A DNA stretch of 64,000 bases from Camelimonas abortus (lineage in GTDB: Bacteria > Pseudomonadota > Alphaproteobacteria > Rhizobiales > Beijerinckiaceae). Where the stretch lies: assembly GCF_042647165.1 (NCBI RefSeq), contig NZ_JBHRUV010000013.1. One strand, given 5' to 3'. This document shows, piece after piece, positions 45,219-54,589 of the stretch. The notes below the pieces were generated by a model. It saw only the letters and a program-made list of their open reading frames with translations, was not told the origin of the DNA and ran no database searches. Positions within the stretch are counted from its first letter, which is position 1. Each line of letters begins with the position of its first letter. The position numbers and the translations under genes are program-made.

Positions 45219-46241
45219 CTACGCCCGCCCGCGCAGCAGCCGCGCGGCGCGCGGCGCAAAATAGGTGAGCACGCCGTCGGCGCCGGCGCGCTTGAAGGCC
45301 AGCAGGCTCTCCATCATCGCCTTCTCGCCGTCCAGCCAGCCGTTGCGCGCCGCGCCCTCGATCATCGCGTATTCGCCCGACACCTGATAGGCGAAGGTGG
45401 GCATGCCCAGCCCGGTCTTCACCCGGTAGAGCACGTCGAGATAGGGCAGGCCGGGCTTGACCATGATCATGTCCGCGCCTTCCTCAACGTCGAGGCCCGC
45501 CTCGACCAGGGCTTCGTCGGAATTGGCGGGGTCCATCTGGTAGGTGCGCTTGTCGCCCACCAGCAGCGCGCCGGAGCCGACGGCGTCGCGGAACGGGCCG
45601 TAAAACGCCGAGGCGTATTTCGCCGCGTAGGACATGATCTGCACGTCCTGGAAGCCGGCGGCGTCCAGCCCCTCGCGGATGGCGCCCACGCGCCCGTCCA
45701 TCATGTCGGAGGGGGCGATGACGTCGGCGCCGGCCTCGGCCTGGATCACCGACTGGCGCACCAGGCGCGCCACCGTCTCGTCGTTGAGGATGCGCCCGCC
45801 GGCCATCACGCCGTCATGGCCGTGGCTGGTGTAGGGGTCGAGCGCGGCGTCGATGATGACGCCGACCTCCGGGACTTCCTTCTTGATGGCGCGGGCGGCG
45901 CGGCACACCAGATTGTCCGGGTTCAGCGCCTCGCTGCCGTCAGGATCCTTCAGCGCCGGGTCGGTGTAGGGGAACAGGGCGATGGCCGGAATGCCCAGCT
46001 CCGCCGCCTCCGCCGCCGAGCGCACGATCTCGTCCACCGACTGGCGGTCGACGCCCGGCATGGACGGCACCGGCTCGCGCCGCTTCTCGCCGTCGATCAC
46101 GAACATCGGCCAGATCAGGTCGCTGGTCGTCAGCGCGTTCTCGCGCACCAGACGGCGCGCCCATTCCGCCTTGCGGTTGCGCCGGGGCCGGCGCACGAGA
46201 CGGAGATCGGTGGTTTCGGGGCCGTTGCTGGTGCTGGACAT
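45219..46241 (-). CDS. hemB: Delta-aminolevulinic acid dehydratase (porphobilinogen synthase)
   Basis: 340 residues. HemB condenses two 5-aminolevulinate to porphobilinogen for haem and other tetrapyrroles. Schiff-base lysines lie in SYAAKYASAFYGPFRDA and MIMVKPGLPYLDV. At the metal site it has DAALDPYTSHGHDG without the Cys triad of zinc enzymes, so it is a Mg-type HemB as in other alphaproteobacteria. First gene of the minus-strand group hemB-hypothetical-RDD-bpt-DUF1624. Confidence 0.96.
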   Translation of the reverse strand: MSSTSNGPETTDLRLVRRPRRNRKAEWARRLVRENALTTSDLIWPMFVIDGEKRREPVPSMPGVDRQSVDEIVRSAAEAAELGIPAIALFPYTDPALKDPDGSEALNPDNLVCRAARAIKKEVPEVGVIIDAALDPYTSHGHDGVMAGGRILNDETVARLVRQSVIQAEAGADVIAPSDMMDGRVGAIREGLDAAGFQDVQIMSYAAKYASAFYGPFRDAVGSGALLVGDKRTYQMDPANSDEALVEAGLDVEEGADMIMVKPGLPYLDVLYRVKTGLGMPTFAYQVSGEYAMIEGAARNGWLDGEKAMMESLLAFKRAGADGVLTYFAPRAARLLRGRA

Positions 46242-46549
46242 GGCTGGCGTTCCGGTGGTTCATGGCGGCCGCGTCGCTGCGCGCGGCCCTGCGTCTCGCC
46301 CCCATCTATAGGGCATGCGCCGGCCCAGTAAAATGCAGGGCGCGCATGGAAGCCGCCACGGGAGCCGTCATGGGAGTCCCTGGGAGAGCCGCCTGCGCTC
46401 GCGGGCCGCGCGCCCGGCGCCGGGGCGGCCGCCGCCGCGGCCCGGGCGATTGACGCGGCCGGCGCAAGCCACCAAAGTCCGGCGGCGCGCCTGGCCCCGC
46501 CGCCGCCAGCGCGGCGCCCGCCGGGAACAGCGCGGACACAACAACCGGA
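46242..46549. promoter_or_regulatory. Divergent region between hemB and the HIBCH-like gene
   Basis: 308 bases without a supported gene; should contain promoters for both directions. No clear operator recognised. Confidence 0.35.
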
Positions 46550-47626
46550 ATGACAGGGGAATCGGTCGTGCAGGACGTTCAGGAACGCGAAATCATCTGC
46601 GAACGCCAGGGGTCGGCGGGCGTCGTCATTCTGAACAGGCCGAAAGCCCTGAACGCGCTGACCCTGACCATGGTGCGCGGCCTGCGCGAGGCGCTGGACG
46701 CCTGGGAGAAGGATCCGCAGGTGACGCGCGTCGTCGTCACCGGCGCCGGCGACCGCGCCTTCTGCGCCGGCGGCGACATCCGCTCGCTCTACGAGCAGGG
46801 CCGTGGCGGCCGTCTCGACGAGGCGCTCACCTTCTGGCGCGAGGAGTACCAGCTCAACGTCCGCATCCGCGAATACGCCAAGCCCTACGTGTCGCTGGTC
46901 GAGGGCATCGTCATGGGCGGCGGCGTGGGCGTGTCGGTCCACGGCAGCCACATGGTCGCCTTCGACCGGTTCACCTTCGCCATGCCGGAGGTGGGCATCG
47001 GCTTCTTCCCGGACGTGGGCGCCACCTACGTCCTGCCGAAGCTGCCGGGCGAACTCGGCGCCTTCCTCGCCGTCACCGGCGAGCGCATCGGCCAGGCGGA
47101 GGCCCATGCGCTCGGCCTTGTCACGCACGCCGCCCCGTCCTCCGAATTCGGCGCCATCCGCGAGCGGCTGGTCGCCGGCGAGCCGGTGGACGACGTGCTG
47201 GCGCCTTACGCCGCCCGCCCCACCGCCTCGACCCTGCTCGACCACCGCGCGCTGGTTGACCACGCCTTCAGCGCCCCGGACGTGCCCGGCGTGCTGGCCC
47301 GGCTCGACGCGGCCGCCGCCGCCGGCGACGCCTTCGCGGCGAAAACCGCGGCCACAATGCGCACAAAATCGCCCACCAGCATGGCGATCGCGCTGGAGCA
47401 GGTCCGGCGCGGCCGCGGCGTCGACATGCGCGAGGCGATGCGCATCGAATACCGCATCGTCAACCGCATCGCCCTCGGCCACGATTTCTACGAGGGCGTG
47501 CGCGCCGTGATCGTCGACAAGGACCACAGCCCGAAGTGGAGTCCGGCCTCGCTCGACGCGACGCCGCCGGCGGAGGTGGCGAAATATTTCGAGCCGCTCG
47601 GCGCGAACGAGCTGACCTTCGACTGA
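46550..47626 (+). CDS. 3-hydroxyisobutyryl-CoA hydrolase-like enoyl-CoA hydratase family protein
   Basis: 358 residues, longer than a plain hydratase. Crotonase blocks RAFCAGGDIRSLYEQG and EGIVMGGGVGVSVHG are followed by MPEVGIGFFPDVGATYVLP, where the Glu and Asp of HIBCH-type enzymes are kept, and by the C-terminal extension typical of 3-hydroxyisobutyryl-CoA hydrolase (valine breakdown). ATG 46550 is used; a GTG at 46568 with AGGGGA upstream is an alternative start. A small membrane protein gene follows 106 bases later. Confidence 0.87.
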   Translation: MTGESVVQDVQEREIICERQGSAGVVILNRPKALNALTLTMVRGLREALDAWEKDPQVTRVVVTGAGDRAFCAGGDIRSLYEQGRGGRLDEALTFWREEYQLNVRIREYAKPYVSLVEGIVMGGGVGVSVHGSHMVAFDRFTFAMPEVGIGFFPDVGATYVLPKLPGELGAFLAVTGERIGQAEAHALGLVTHAAPSSEFGAIRERLVAGEPVDDVLAPYAARPTASTLLDHRALVDHAFSAPDVPGVLARLDAAAAAGDAFAAKTAATMRTKSPTSMAIALEQVRRGRGVDMREAMRIEYRIVNRIALGHDFYEGVRAVIVDKDHSPKWSPASLDATPPAEVAKYFEPLGANELTFD

Positions 47627-47732
47627 CGCGCCGCCGGGGCGGCCGCCTCACGTCCGCCGCCCCGCGCCCGCGGGACGGCGCCGGCGCGGCGCGCAGCACA
47701 GGGCCAGAACAGGGCGAAAGGGAGCCGCGCAG

Positions 47733-48173
47733 GTGACCGGCGACGACGGGGACAGGCAGGGCTGGATGATCGAGGCGCTCCGCCTGGCGCCGCTGGGGCC
47801 GCGCGTGCGCTGGGGCCGCATCCTCACGTGGTTCCTGCGGCTGATGGCCGTGCTGTGGATGATGATGGGCCTGCTGGCCTGGGCGGACATCCTCGGCGTC
47901 ATTCCCTCGCCCGTGCCCTTTGAGGACCGCAGCCTCGGCGCCCAGGCGGCTTCGACGTATTTCGCCGTGCTCAATCTGGTGGCCGCCGTCGGCCTGTGGC
48001 TCACCAGCACCTGGGGCGGAATCATGTGGCTGCTGGCGCTGATGAGCCATCTGATTCTGGCCATCTTCCTGCCCGGGGCGGTGGCCAGCGGCGCGCTCAC
48101 CGTGGTGCTGTTCACCCTGCTGGCGGCGCTCTATCTGGTGTTTTCCTGGCTGGCGGCGCACGACCAGCCCTGA
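47733..48173 (+). CDS. Small four-helix membrane protein (DUF6163-like)
   Basis: 146 residues from a GTG with AAGGGAG upstream. Four hydrophobic helices (LTWFLRLMAVLWMMMGLLAW, YFAVLNLVAAVGLWLTS, IMWLLALMSHLILAIFLPGA, TVVLFTLLAALYLVFSWLA). Pattern and place after an enoyl-CoA hydratase family gene match a conserved Hyphomicrobiales membrane family of unknown function, which I believe is DUF6163. No catalytic motif. Confidence 0.7.
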   Translation: MTGDDGDRQGWMIEALRLAPLGPRVRWGRILTWFLRLMAVLWMMMGLLAWADILGVIPSPVPFEDRSLGAQAASTYFAVLNLVAAVGLWLTSTWGGIMWLLALMSHLILAIFLPGAVASGALTVVLFTLLAALYLVFSWLAAHDQP

Positions 48174-48484
48174 GGGCGGGCCAGCGCGCGCAGCTCTCCC
48201 CCGGGCGCGCCCGCCGCGGCGCGGGGAGCGGCGCGTTGTGGCGCCGCCGCCGCGGTCGGCGCCTTTTCGCCCCGCCGCGGCGCGACGCCATAAAAACGCC
48301 GTGCTGATCATCGTTTGGTAAGACGCGCGGGCTACACGGGGCCCATGCATGACGCGCCGCCCGGCCGCCGCCGGGGCCGGCGCGCAGCGATCCGGAACAG
48401 TCAGGGACCCGGGGCGGCGGTCCTGTTCGGGACCGGCGCTGTTCCAGCACGGGTTCGAGGGCCATGAACGACAAGTTTTTTTCA
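48174..48484. promoter_or_regulatory. Upstream region of the L,D-transpeptidase gene
   Basis: 311 bases with no supported gene. A relatively A/T-rich segment at about 48290-48325 is the likely promoter area. No operator recognised. Confidence 0.35.
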
Positions 48485-49744
48485 ATGAAACGCCGTACCT
48501 TCCTGCTCGGCGCGGGCGGCGTGGTCGCCGGCCTCGTGGCTGGACCCGCCCTCGCGCAGCAGTTTGCGTTCCAGAACCAGGCGGAGTGGAGCCAGAGCTA
48601 TGACGCCGGCGTCGGCGTGCGCAGCGTGCGCTCGTCCACGCCGCTGCTGTCCCGGGAGACGCTCGCCGCCACGGAGGAGGCCATCGCCCGGCTGCGCGAG
48701 ATCGAGGCGCGCGGCGGCTGGGGCTCGACGCCCGCCGGCCAGCGCCTGCGCCTTGGCGCGCGCGGCCCGGCGGTGGTGGCGCTGCGCCAGCGTCTCGCCG
48801 CCTCCGGCGACCTGCCGCGCGTCGCCGGCGCCCAGGACATTTTCGACAGCTATGTCGAGGGCGGCGTGAAGCGCTTCCAGCTGCGCCATGGTCTCAACCC
48901 CACCGGCGCGCTCAACGCCCAGACCATCGCCGCCATGAACGTGCCGGTCTCCACCCGCATCCGCCAGCTGGAGACCAACCTGGTGCGGCTGCGGGCGCTC
49001 TCGGCCAATCCCGGCCGCCGCTACGCCGTGGTGAACATCCCCGCCGCCCTGGTGGAGACGGTGCGCGACGGCCATGTGGTGAGCCGCCACGCCGCCGGCG
49101 TCGGCAAGATCGACCGCCAGTCGCCGATCATGAACGCCAGGGTCACCCAGATTAACTTCAACCCGTTCTGGACGGTGCCGGCGTCGATCATCCGCAAGGA
49201 CCTGATTCCGAGGATGCGGAAGGATCCGAACTACCTCACGGACCAGAAGATCCGCATCTACTACAACGGCGTGGAGATCCCGCCCTCCCAGGTGGACTGG
49301 AACTCCTACGAGGCCACCCGCTACACCTTCCGCCAGGATCCGGGCGCGGACATCAACTCGATGGGCTTCGTGCGCATCAACATTCCCAATCCGCACGGCG
49401 TCTACATGCACGACACGCCGGCGCGCGGCATTTTCGGCGACGACTACCGCTTCGTCTCCTCCGGCTGCGTGCGCGTGCAGAACATCCGCGACTATGTCGC
49501 CTTCCTGCTCGAGGAGACGCCGGGCTGGGACGCCCGCGCCATCCAGGCGGCGATCGATTCCGGCAAGCGCATCGACGTGAACCTCGCCCAGCCGGTGCCG
49601 ATCTACTGGACCTACATCACCGCCTGGGGCACCCCCGAAGGCGTCATCCAGTTCCGCGACGACATCTACAACCGCGACGGCCTCGGCGTGAACGCCTCCA
49701 TGGCCGCGGCTGCGGCCGAGGAGCAGGCCGGCGAATCACACTGA
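48485..49744 (+). CDS. YcbB/LdtD-like L,D-transpeptidase, secreted
   Basis: 419 residues from ATG 48485 (seven more if 48464 is used). The N terminus KRRTFLLGAGGVVAGLVAG followed by PALAQ is a signal peptide with a Tat-like twin Arg. A peptidoglycan-binding domain (RLGARGPAVVALRQRL to LNPTGALNAQTIAAMNV) is followed by the L,D-transpeptidase domain: ETVRDGHVVSRHAAGVGKID, HGVYMHDTP and VSSGCVRV with catalytic Cys328. It would make 3-3 cross-links or attach proteins to peptidoglycan in the periplasm. Confidence 0.93.
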   Translation: MKRRTFLLGAGGVVAGLVAGPALAQQFAFQNQAEWSQSYDAGVGVRSVRSSTPLLSRETLAATEEAIARLREIEARGGWGSTPAGQRLRLGARGPAVVALRQRLAASGDLPRVAGAQDIFDSYVEGGVKRFQLRHGLNPTGALNAQTIAAMNVPVSTRIRQLETNLVRLRALSANPGRRYAVVNIPAALVETVRDGHVVSRHAAGVGKIDRQSPIMNARVTQINFNPFWTVPASIIRKDLIPRMRKDPNYLTDQKIRIYYNGVEIPPSQVDWNSYEATRYTFRQDPGADINSMGFVRINIPNPHGVYMHDTPARGIFGDDYRFVSSGCVRVQNIRDYVAFLLEETPGWDARAIQAAIDSGKRIDVNLAQPVPIYWTYITAWGTPEGVIQFRDDIYNRDGLGVNASMAAAAAEEQAGESH

Positions 49745-50033
49745 CCGCGTGGCGCCGGCCGGGCCGGCGCGCGGCGGAGCAGGGCGGGCGCATGCGGCGC
49801 GCGTCTCCCCGGGGAGACTTGTTGGCGTCAACAGGCCGACGTGGTAAGAGCCTGGCGCCGGCAGGCCGGCTTCCGTCGCAGGGCGGCGCCGGCCCGGGCC
49901 GGTCCCCGCAGCATCAGGAACCAGGCGGCGGCCCTGGCGGGCGCGCCGCATGATTTTTTCAGGCACCGCTGACGCCGGCGCGCGTGGCGCCGTCGGCTGC
50001 GGCAGAGGTGAGGCGCCCGTGGGCGAAACCAGC

Positions 50034-51329
50034 ATGAGCGAGACCACTCCGCACCTGTCCAACAGCTTCTTTGGGGCGTCGCTGGCCGAGAGCGATCCCG
50101 AGATCGCCCGCGCCATCGAGCTGGAGCTCGGTCGCCAGCGCGACGAAATCGAGCTGATCGCTTCGGAGAACATCGTGTCGCGCGCCGTGCTGGAGGCGCA
50201 GGGTTCGGTGCTCACCAACAAGTACGCCGAGGGTTACCCGGGCCGGCGCTATTACGGCGGCTGCCAGTTCGTCGACATCGCCGAGGAGCTCGCCATCGAG
50301 CGCGCCAGGAAGCTGTTCGGCTGCGGCTTCGCCAACGTGCAGCCCAACTCCGGCTCCCAGGCCAACCAGGCGGTGTTCCTCGCCCTGCTGCAGCCGGGCG
50401 ACGCCTTCATGGGCCTTGACCTCGCCGCCGGCGGCCACCTGACCCACGGCGCCGCCCCCAACATGTCCGGCAAGTGGTTCCGCCCGGTGCACTACACCGT
50501 GCGCAGGGACGACCACCGCGTCGACATGGACGAGGTGGCCCGCATCGCCCGCGCCGAGAAGCCGAAGCTGATCATCGCCGGCGGCTCCGCCTACGCCCGC
50601 CACTGGGATTTCGCCCGCTTCCGCGAGATCGCCGACGCGGTCGGCGCGTATTTCATGGTGGACATGGCCCACTTCGCCGGTCTGGTGGCCGGCGGCGCGC
50701 ATCCCTCGCCGTTCCCGCACGCCCATGTGGTCACCACCACCACCCACAAGACCCTGCGCGGTCCGCGCGGCGGCATGATCCTCTCCGACGATCCGGAGAT
50801 CGCCAGGAAGATCAACTCCGCCATCTTCCCCGGCCTGCAGGGCGGACCGCTCATGCACGTCATCGCCGGCAAGGCGGTGGCGTTCGGCGAGGCGCTGCGT
50901 CCCGAGTTCCGCGCCTATGCGAAGGCGGTGGTGGACAACGCCCAGGCGCTGGCGGCCGCCATCCAGGCCGGCGGGCTCGACCTCGTCTCCGGCGGCACCG
51001 ACAACCACCTGATGCTGGTGGACCTGCGGCCAAAGGGCCTCACCGGCAAGGCCGCCGAGGCGGCGCTCGGGCGCGCCCACATCACCTGCAACAAGAACGG
51101 GATCCCCTTCGATCCGGAGAAGCCCACCGTCACCTCCGGCATCCGTCTGGGCTCGCCGGCCGGCACCTCGCGCGGCTTCGGCGCGGCCGAATTCACCCGC
51201 ATCGGCGAGCTGATCGTGCGGGTGCTGGACGGCCTTGCGAAGAACGGCGAGGAGGGCAACGCCGCCATTGAGGCCGAGGTGCGCGCCGAGGTGAAGGCGC
51301 TGACCAGCCGCTTCCCGATCTACGCCTGA
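50034..51329 (+). CDS. glyA: Serine hydroxymethyltransferase
   Basis: 431 residues. GlyA interconverts serine and glycine, charging tetrahydrofolate with a one-carbon unit. PLP Lys239 lies in VVTTTTHKTLRGPRGG. Other blocks: ELIASENIVSRAVLEAQGS, NKYAEGYPGRRYYGG, PNSGSQANQAVF and DMAHFAGLVAGG. ATG 50034 gives the usual start SETTPHLSNSFF; a GTG at 50019 has a better-placed GAGG but adds five residues. A strong terminator follows. Confidence 0.97.
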   Translation: MSETTPHLSNSFFGASLAESDPEIARAIELELGRQRDEIELIASENIVSRAVLEAQGSVLTNKYAEGYPGRRYYGGCQFVDIAEELAIERARKLFGCGFANVQPNSGSQANQAVFLALLQPGDAFMGLDLAAGGHLTHGAAPNMSGKWFRPVHYTVRRDDHRVDMDEVARIARAEKPKLIIAGGSAYARHWDFARFREIADAVGAYFMVDMAHFAGLVAGGAHPSPFPHAHVVTTTTHKTLRGPRGGMILSDDPEIARKINSAIFPGLQGGPLMHVIAGKAVAFGEALRPEFRAYAKAVVDNAQALAAAIQAGGLDLVSGGTDNHLMLVDLRPKGLTGKAAEAALGRAHITCNKNGIPFDPEKPTVTSGIRLGSPAGTSRGFGAAEFTRIGELIVRVLDGLAKNGEEGNAAIEAEVRAEVKALTSRFPIYA

Positions 51330-51648
51330 TCCGGCGCCATTCCGTCCGGTCACGGCCGCCCGCCGCCCGCCGCGGCGGGCGGCTTTTTGCGGCGCGCGGA
51401 CGGGGAAAAATCCGCCGGGGGCGCGAAAACCGGGCCGGAGGGGCGCAGCGGCCTTGCCAGCCGTCGCCGTGAGGGCTTATTGCCGGTATAGCCTGACACA
51501 ATGAACCTTCGTCCAGGCCGCGCCCGGCGAAGGGCGGGCCGGGCCGCGGGGTTCGCGCCGCAGGTTCCGGTTCGCCGCAGGCTGCGCCTTCCCGTCCCGG
51601 GAAGGGCGGGGCGGCCGGACGCCGCAGGCTTACCGGAAGGTCAGACGC
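51330..51648. promoter_or_regulatory. glyA-nrdR intergenic region
   Basis: 319 bases: glyA terminator at 51362-51388, then an A/T-richer stretch near 51475-51505 with a weak promoter candidate (TTGCCA at 51454-51459, TTATTG at 51477-51482, 17-base spacer) for the nrdR-rib operon. No gene seen. Confidence 0.4.
51362..51388 (+). terminator. Intrinsic terminator of glyA
   Basis: A perfect 22-base palindrome (51362-51383) followed by T5, about 30 bases after the glyA stop. Confidence 0.9.
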
Positions 51649-52164
51649 ATGCGCTGCCCGTACTGCGACAGTCTCGACACCCAGGTGAAGGATTCCCGGC
51701 CGACCGACGATTCGGCAGCCATCCGGCGCCGGCGCGTCTGTCCCGACTGCGGCGGCCGCTTCACCACCTTCGAACGCGTGCAGCTGCGCGAGCTGGTGCT
51801 GATCAAGCGTTCCGGCAAGCGCGCCCCCTTCGACCGCGACAAGCTGCAGCGATCAGTGCAGGTGGCGCTGCGCAAGCGCCCGGTGGAGCCCGAGCAGGTG
51901 GAGCGCATGATCAACGGCATCGTGCGGCAGCTGGAAAGCATGGGCGAGGCCGAAATTCCCAGCGAAACCGTGGGCGAACTGGTGATGGCCGGGCTCAAGG
52001 CCCTGGACGAGGTCGCCTATGTGCGCTTCGCCTCCGTCTACCGCAATTTCCGCGAGGCGCGGGAGTTCGGCGAGATCATCGGCGAGCTCGGCGGCTCGGG
52101 CGGCGGCGAGACGCGGCGCCCCGCAGGAGCCGCCTCCCGGCCGGACGGCGCGTCCGGCGAATGA
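51649..52164 (+). CDS. nrdR: Transcriptional repressor NrdR
   Basis: 171 residues. NrdR represses ribonucleotide reductase genes in response to (d)ATP. The zinc ribbon uses Cys3, Cys6, Cys31 and Cys34 (RCPYC ... VCPDC). The ATP-cone follows from about residue 49 (VLIKRSGKRAPFDRDKLQRS) to YVRFASVYRNF. The C-terminal tail is longer than the usual 150 residues and Gly/Ala-rich. Its stop overlaps the ribD start (ATGA), forming an nrdR-rib unit. Confidence 0.96.
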   Translation: MRCPYCDSLDTQVKDSRPTDDSAAIRRRRVCPDCGGRFTTFERVQLRELVLIKRSGKRAPFDRDKLQRSVQVALRKRPVEPEQVERMINGIVRQLESMGEAEIPSETVGELVMAGLKALDEVAYVRFASVYRNFREAREFGEIIGELGGSGGGETRRPAGAASRPDGASGE

Positions 52165-53330
52165 GCCAGGCACGGCGCATGGTCCGGCCGCAGCCCGGAG
52201 CCGGAGCGATGGATCCCGCCCGCGTCGCCGCGCTCGACGCGCGTTTCATGCGCGACGCCCTGGCGTACGGCCGGCGCAACCTTGGCCGCGCCGCGCCCAA
52301 CCCCTCCGTGGGCGCCGTGCTGGTGCGCCCGGAAGGCCCCTTCGTGCTGGCCCGCGGCGTCACCCAGCCAGGCGGACGCCCCCACGCCGAGGCCATGGCC
52401 CTCGCCGCGGCGGGGGACGCGGCGCGCGGCGCCTGGCTCTACGTCACCCTTGAGCCCTGCTCCCATGTGGGCCGCACCGGCCCCTGCGCCGGCGCCGTCA
52501 TCGAGGCCGGCGTGGCGCGGGTGGTCTCCGCCATCGGCGATCCCAACCCGCTGGTGGCCGGTCGCGGCCACGCCATGCTGCGCGAGGCCGGAATCGACGT
52601 GACCGTCGGCGTCGGCGCGGACGAGGCGCGCCGTGACCACATCGGCCACTTCACCTTGGTGCGGGAGAAGCGCCCCGCCGTGCTGCTCAAGCTGGCCCGG
52701 ACCGCCGACGGCGTCGCCGCCCGCCGCCACGGGCCGCGACTCATGATCACCGGCGCCGCCGCCGGCGCCCGCGTCCACCTGATGCGCGCCCACGCCGACG
52801 TCATCGTCGTCGGCGTCAGCACCATTCTCGCTGACGATCCCGATCTCACCGTGCGCCTGCCCGGCATGGCGCACATGTCGCCGGTGCGGGTGGTGCTGGA
52901 CGGGCGCCTGCGCACGCCGCAGGACGCCCGGGTGGTCACTGACGCGCGCCGCGTTCCCACCTGGATCATCGCCGCGCAGGACGCGCCGCCGGAGCCGGAA
53001 CGGGCGCTGGTCGCCGCCGGCGTCGAGGTGATGCGCGTTCCCGGCGACGCCCTTGGCCGGCCGCAGCTGGCGGCGGCGCTGCATCTGCTCGGCGCCCGCG
53101 GCGTCACCCGGGCCTTCTGCGAGGGCGGGCCGACCCTGGCCAACGCGCTCGCCGCCGCCGGACTCATCGAGGAAGTGAACCTGATCACCGCGCCGGCCCC
53201 CTATGACGGCCCCGCCGGCGCGGGCGTTCCCGCCATCGGCCCGGACCTCGCCGGCTGTCTCGCCGGCATGCGCATGTTCGCGGACGAGCCGCTGGGCGCA
53301 GACCGGCTGCAGAGATACGAAAGGGCGTAA
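52161..53330 (+). CDS. ribD: Bifunctional riboflavin deaminase/reductase RibD
   Basis: 389 residues from the ATG that overlaps the nrdR stop; the ATG at 52209 (373 residues) is also possible and closer to the usual N terminus. The deaminase domain has the zinc site GGRPHAEAMAL and LEPCSHVGRTGPCAGAV. The reductase domain has LKLARTADGVAARR, VGVSTILADDPDLTVRLP and CEGGPTLANAL. Together they convert the pyrimidine intermediate in the second and third steps of riboflavin synthesis. ribE starts 2 bases after its stop. Confidence 0.95.
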   Translation: MSQARRMVRPQPGAGAMDPARVAALDARFMRDALAYGRRNLGRAAPNPSVGAVLVRPEGPFVLARGVTQPGGRPHAEAMALAAAGDAARGAWLYVTLEPCSHVGRTGPCAGAVIEAGVARVVSAIGDPNPLVAGRGHAMLREAGIDVTVGVGADEARRDHIGHFTLVREKRPAVLLKLARTADGVAARRHGPRLMITGAAAGARVHLMRAHADVIVVGVSTILADDPDLTVRLPGMAHMSPVRVVLDGRLRTPQDARVVTDARRVPTWIIAAQDAPPEPERALVAAGVEVMRVPGDALGRPQLAAALHLLGARGVTRAFCEGGPTLANALAAAGLIEEVNLITAPAPYDGPAGAGVPAIGPDLAGCLAGMRMFADEPLGADRLQRYERA

Positions 53331-53332
53331 CG

Positions 53333-53986
53333 ATGTTCACCGGCATCATCACCGACGTGGGCGAGATTCTCGCCGCTGACGATCACCAGGGCTCGCTGCG
53401 GCGCCTGCGCATCGCCTCGCGCTACGATCCGGCCTCCATCGCGCTCGGCGCCTCCATCGCCTGCGGCGGCCCCTGCCTCACGGTGGTGGCGGCGGGCCCG
53501 CACGCCTGGCCGGACGGAACGGCCGGGGCCTGGTTCGACGTCGACGTCGCCGCCGAGACCCTGGCCCGCACCACCGCCGGCGCATGGCGCGTGGGCGACC
53601 GCCTCAACCTGGAGCGCGCCCTGAAAATCGGCGACGAGCTGGGCGGGCACATCGTCACCGGCCATGTGGACGGCGTGGCCGAGCTGCTGGCGCGCGACGC
53701 CGTCACCGGCGACGACGCCCCCTGGGGCGAAACCTCGCGCTTCACCCTGCGCGCCCCGGCCCATACCGCCCGCTTCATCGCCGAAAAGGGCTCCATCGCC
53801 CTCGACGGAACCTCGCTCACCGTCAACACGGTGGAGGGCGACGTGTTCTCCGTGCTGCTCATTCCCCACACCCTGCAGGTGACCACCTGGGGCCTGCGCC
53901 AGCCCGGCGACCGCATCAATCTCGAGGTGGACATGATGGCCCGCTACGCCGCCCGGCTTGCGGAGGCGCAGGCGAAGGGGTACTGA
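53333..53986 (+). CDS. ribE: Riboflavin synthase, alpha subunit
   Basis: 217 residues. Two repeated lumazine-binding barrels: first MFTGIITDVGEIL with GASIACGGPCLTVV, second GGHIVTGHVDGVAEL with KGSIALDGTSLTVNTV. It dismutates two 6,7-dimethyl-8-ribityllumazine to riboflavin. Some sources name it ribC. Middle gene of ribD-ribE-ribH; ribBA is not in the window and no FMN riboswitch is visible upstream. Confidence 0.95.
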   Translation: MFTGIITDVGEILAADDHQGSLRRLRIASRYDPASIALGASIACGGPCLTVVAAGPHAWPDGTAGAWFDVDVAAETLARTTAGAWRVGDRLNLERALKIGDELGGHIVTGHVDGVAELLARDAVTGDDAPWGETSRFTLRAPAHTARFIAEKGSIALDGTSLTVNTVEGDVFSVLLIPHTLQVTTWGLRQPGDRINLEVDMMARYAARLAEAQAKGY

Positions 53987-54085
53987 CCCCTTCCACACAG
54001 GGTTTCGCCACGGGGCGGGCCGCGCCGGCCGGCGCGGGGCCGCGCCGCGGAACGTTCGCCGTTCTCTCCGGAAAAGGGTCCGCAC

Positions 54086-54589
54086 ATGGTTGCTCCGCGT
54101 CGTTCTTCCGCTGCCGTTACACCGCTCGACGGCGCCCGCGTGCTGGTGGTGGAGGCGCGCTATTACGAGGAGCTGGCCGACGAGCTGCTCGCCGGCGCCC
54201 TGGGCGCGCTGGCCGCCGCCGGCGCCGAGGCCACCGTGGTCACCGTGCCGGGCGCGCTGGAGATTCCTGCGACCATCGCCATCATGCTCGACCAGGGCGA
54301 GGCCGCCGGCCGCCCCTGGGACGCCGCCGTGGCCCTGGGCTGCGTGATCCGCGGCGAGACCGGCCATTACGACATCGTCGCCGGCGAAAGCGCGCGGGCG
54401 CTGATGGACCTCTCCGTGCAGCGCCGCCTGCCGCTGGGCAACGGCATCCTGACGGTGGAGAACGAGGAACAGGCCTGGGCCCGCGCCCGGGTCAGCGACA
54501 TGAACAAGGGCGGCGGCGCGGCCGAGGCGGCGCTCGCCGTGTTGCGCGTCAAACGCGCCGGACAGGCAGGCCAGAATGGCAAGGGGTGA
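54086..54589 (+). CDS. ribH: 6,7-dimethyl-8-ribityllumazine synthase
   Basis: 167 residues. RibH joins 3,4-dihydroxybutanone phosphate to the aminouracil intermediate. Motifs: VVEARYYEELADELLAGA, VPGALEIPATIAIML, ALGCVIRGETGHYDIVAGES with the catalytic His, and NGILTVENEEQAWARA. The 99-base gap from ribE has no recognised element. The stop lies 14 bases inside nusB, so ribH and nusB are coupled. Confidence 0.95.
   Translation: MVAPRRSSAAVTPLDGARVLVVEARYYEELADELLAGALGALAAAGAEATVVTVPGALEIPATIAIMLDQGEAAGRPWDAAVALGCVIRGETGHYDIVAGESARALMDLSVQRRLPLGNGILTVENEEQAWARARVSDMNKGGGAAEAALAVLRVKRAGQAGQNGKG

Noticed and set aside
49745..50033. Possible glycine or SAM riboswitch before glyA
   Set aside because: No conserved aptamer core visible; only short G+C-rich hairpins (for example 49752-49770).
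53987..54085. Possible FMN riboswitch before ribH
   Set aside because: The 99-base gap is too short and lacks the conserved RFN elements; it is inside an operon.
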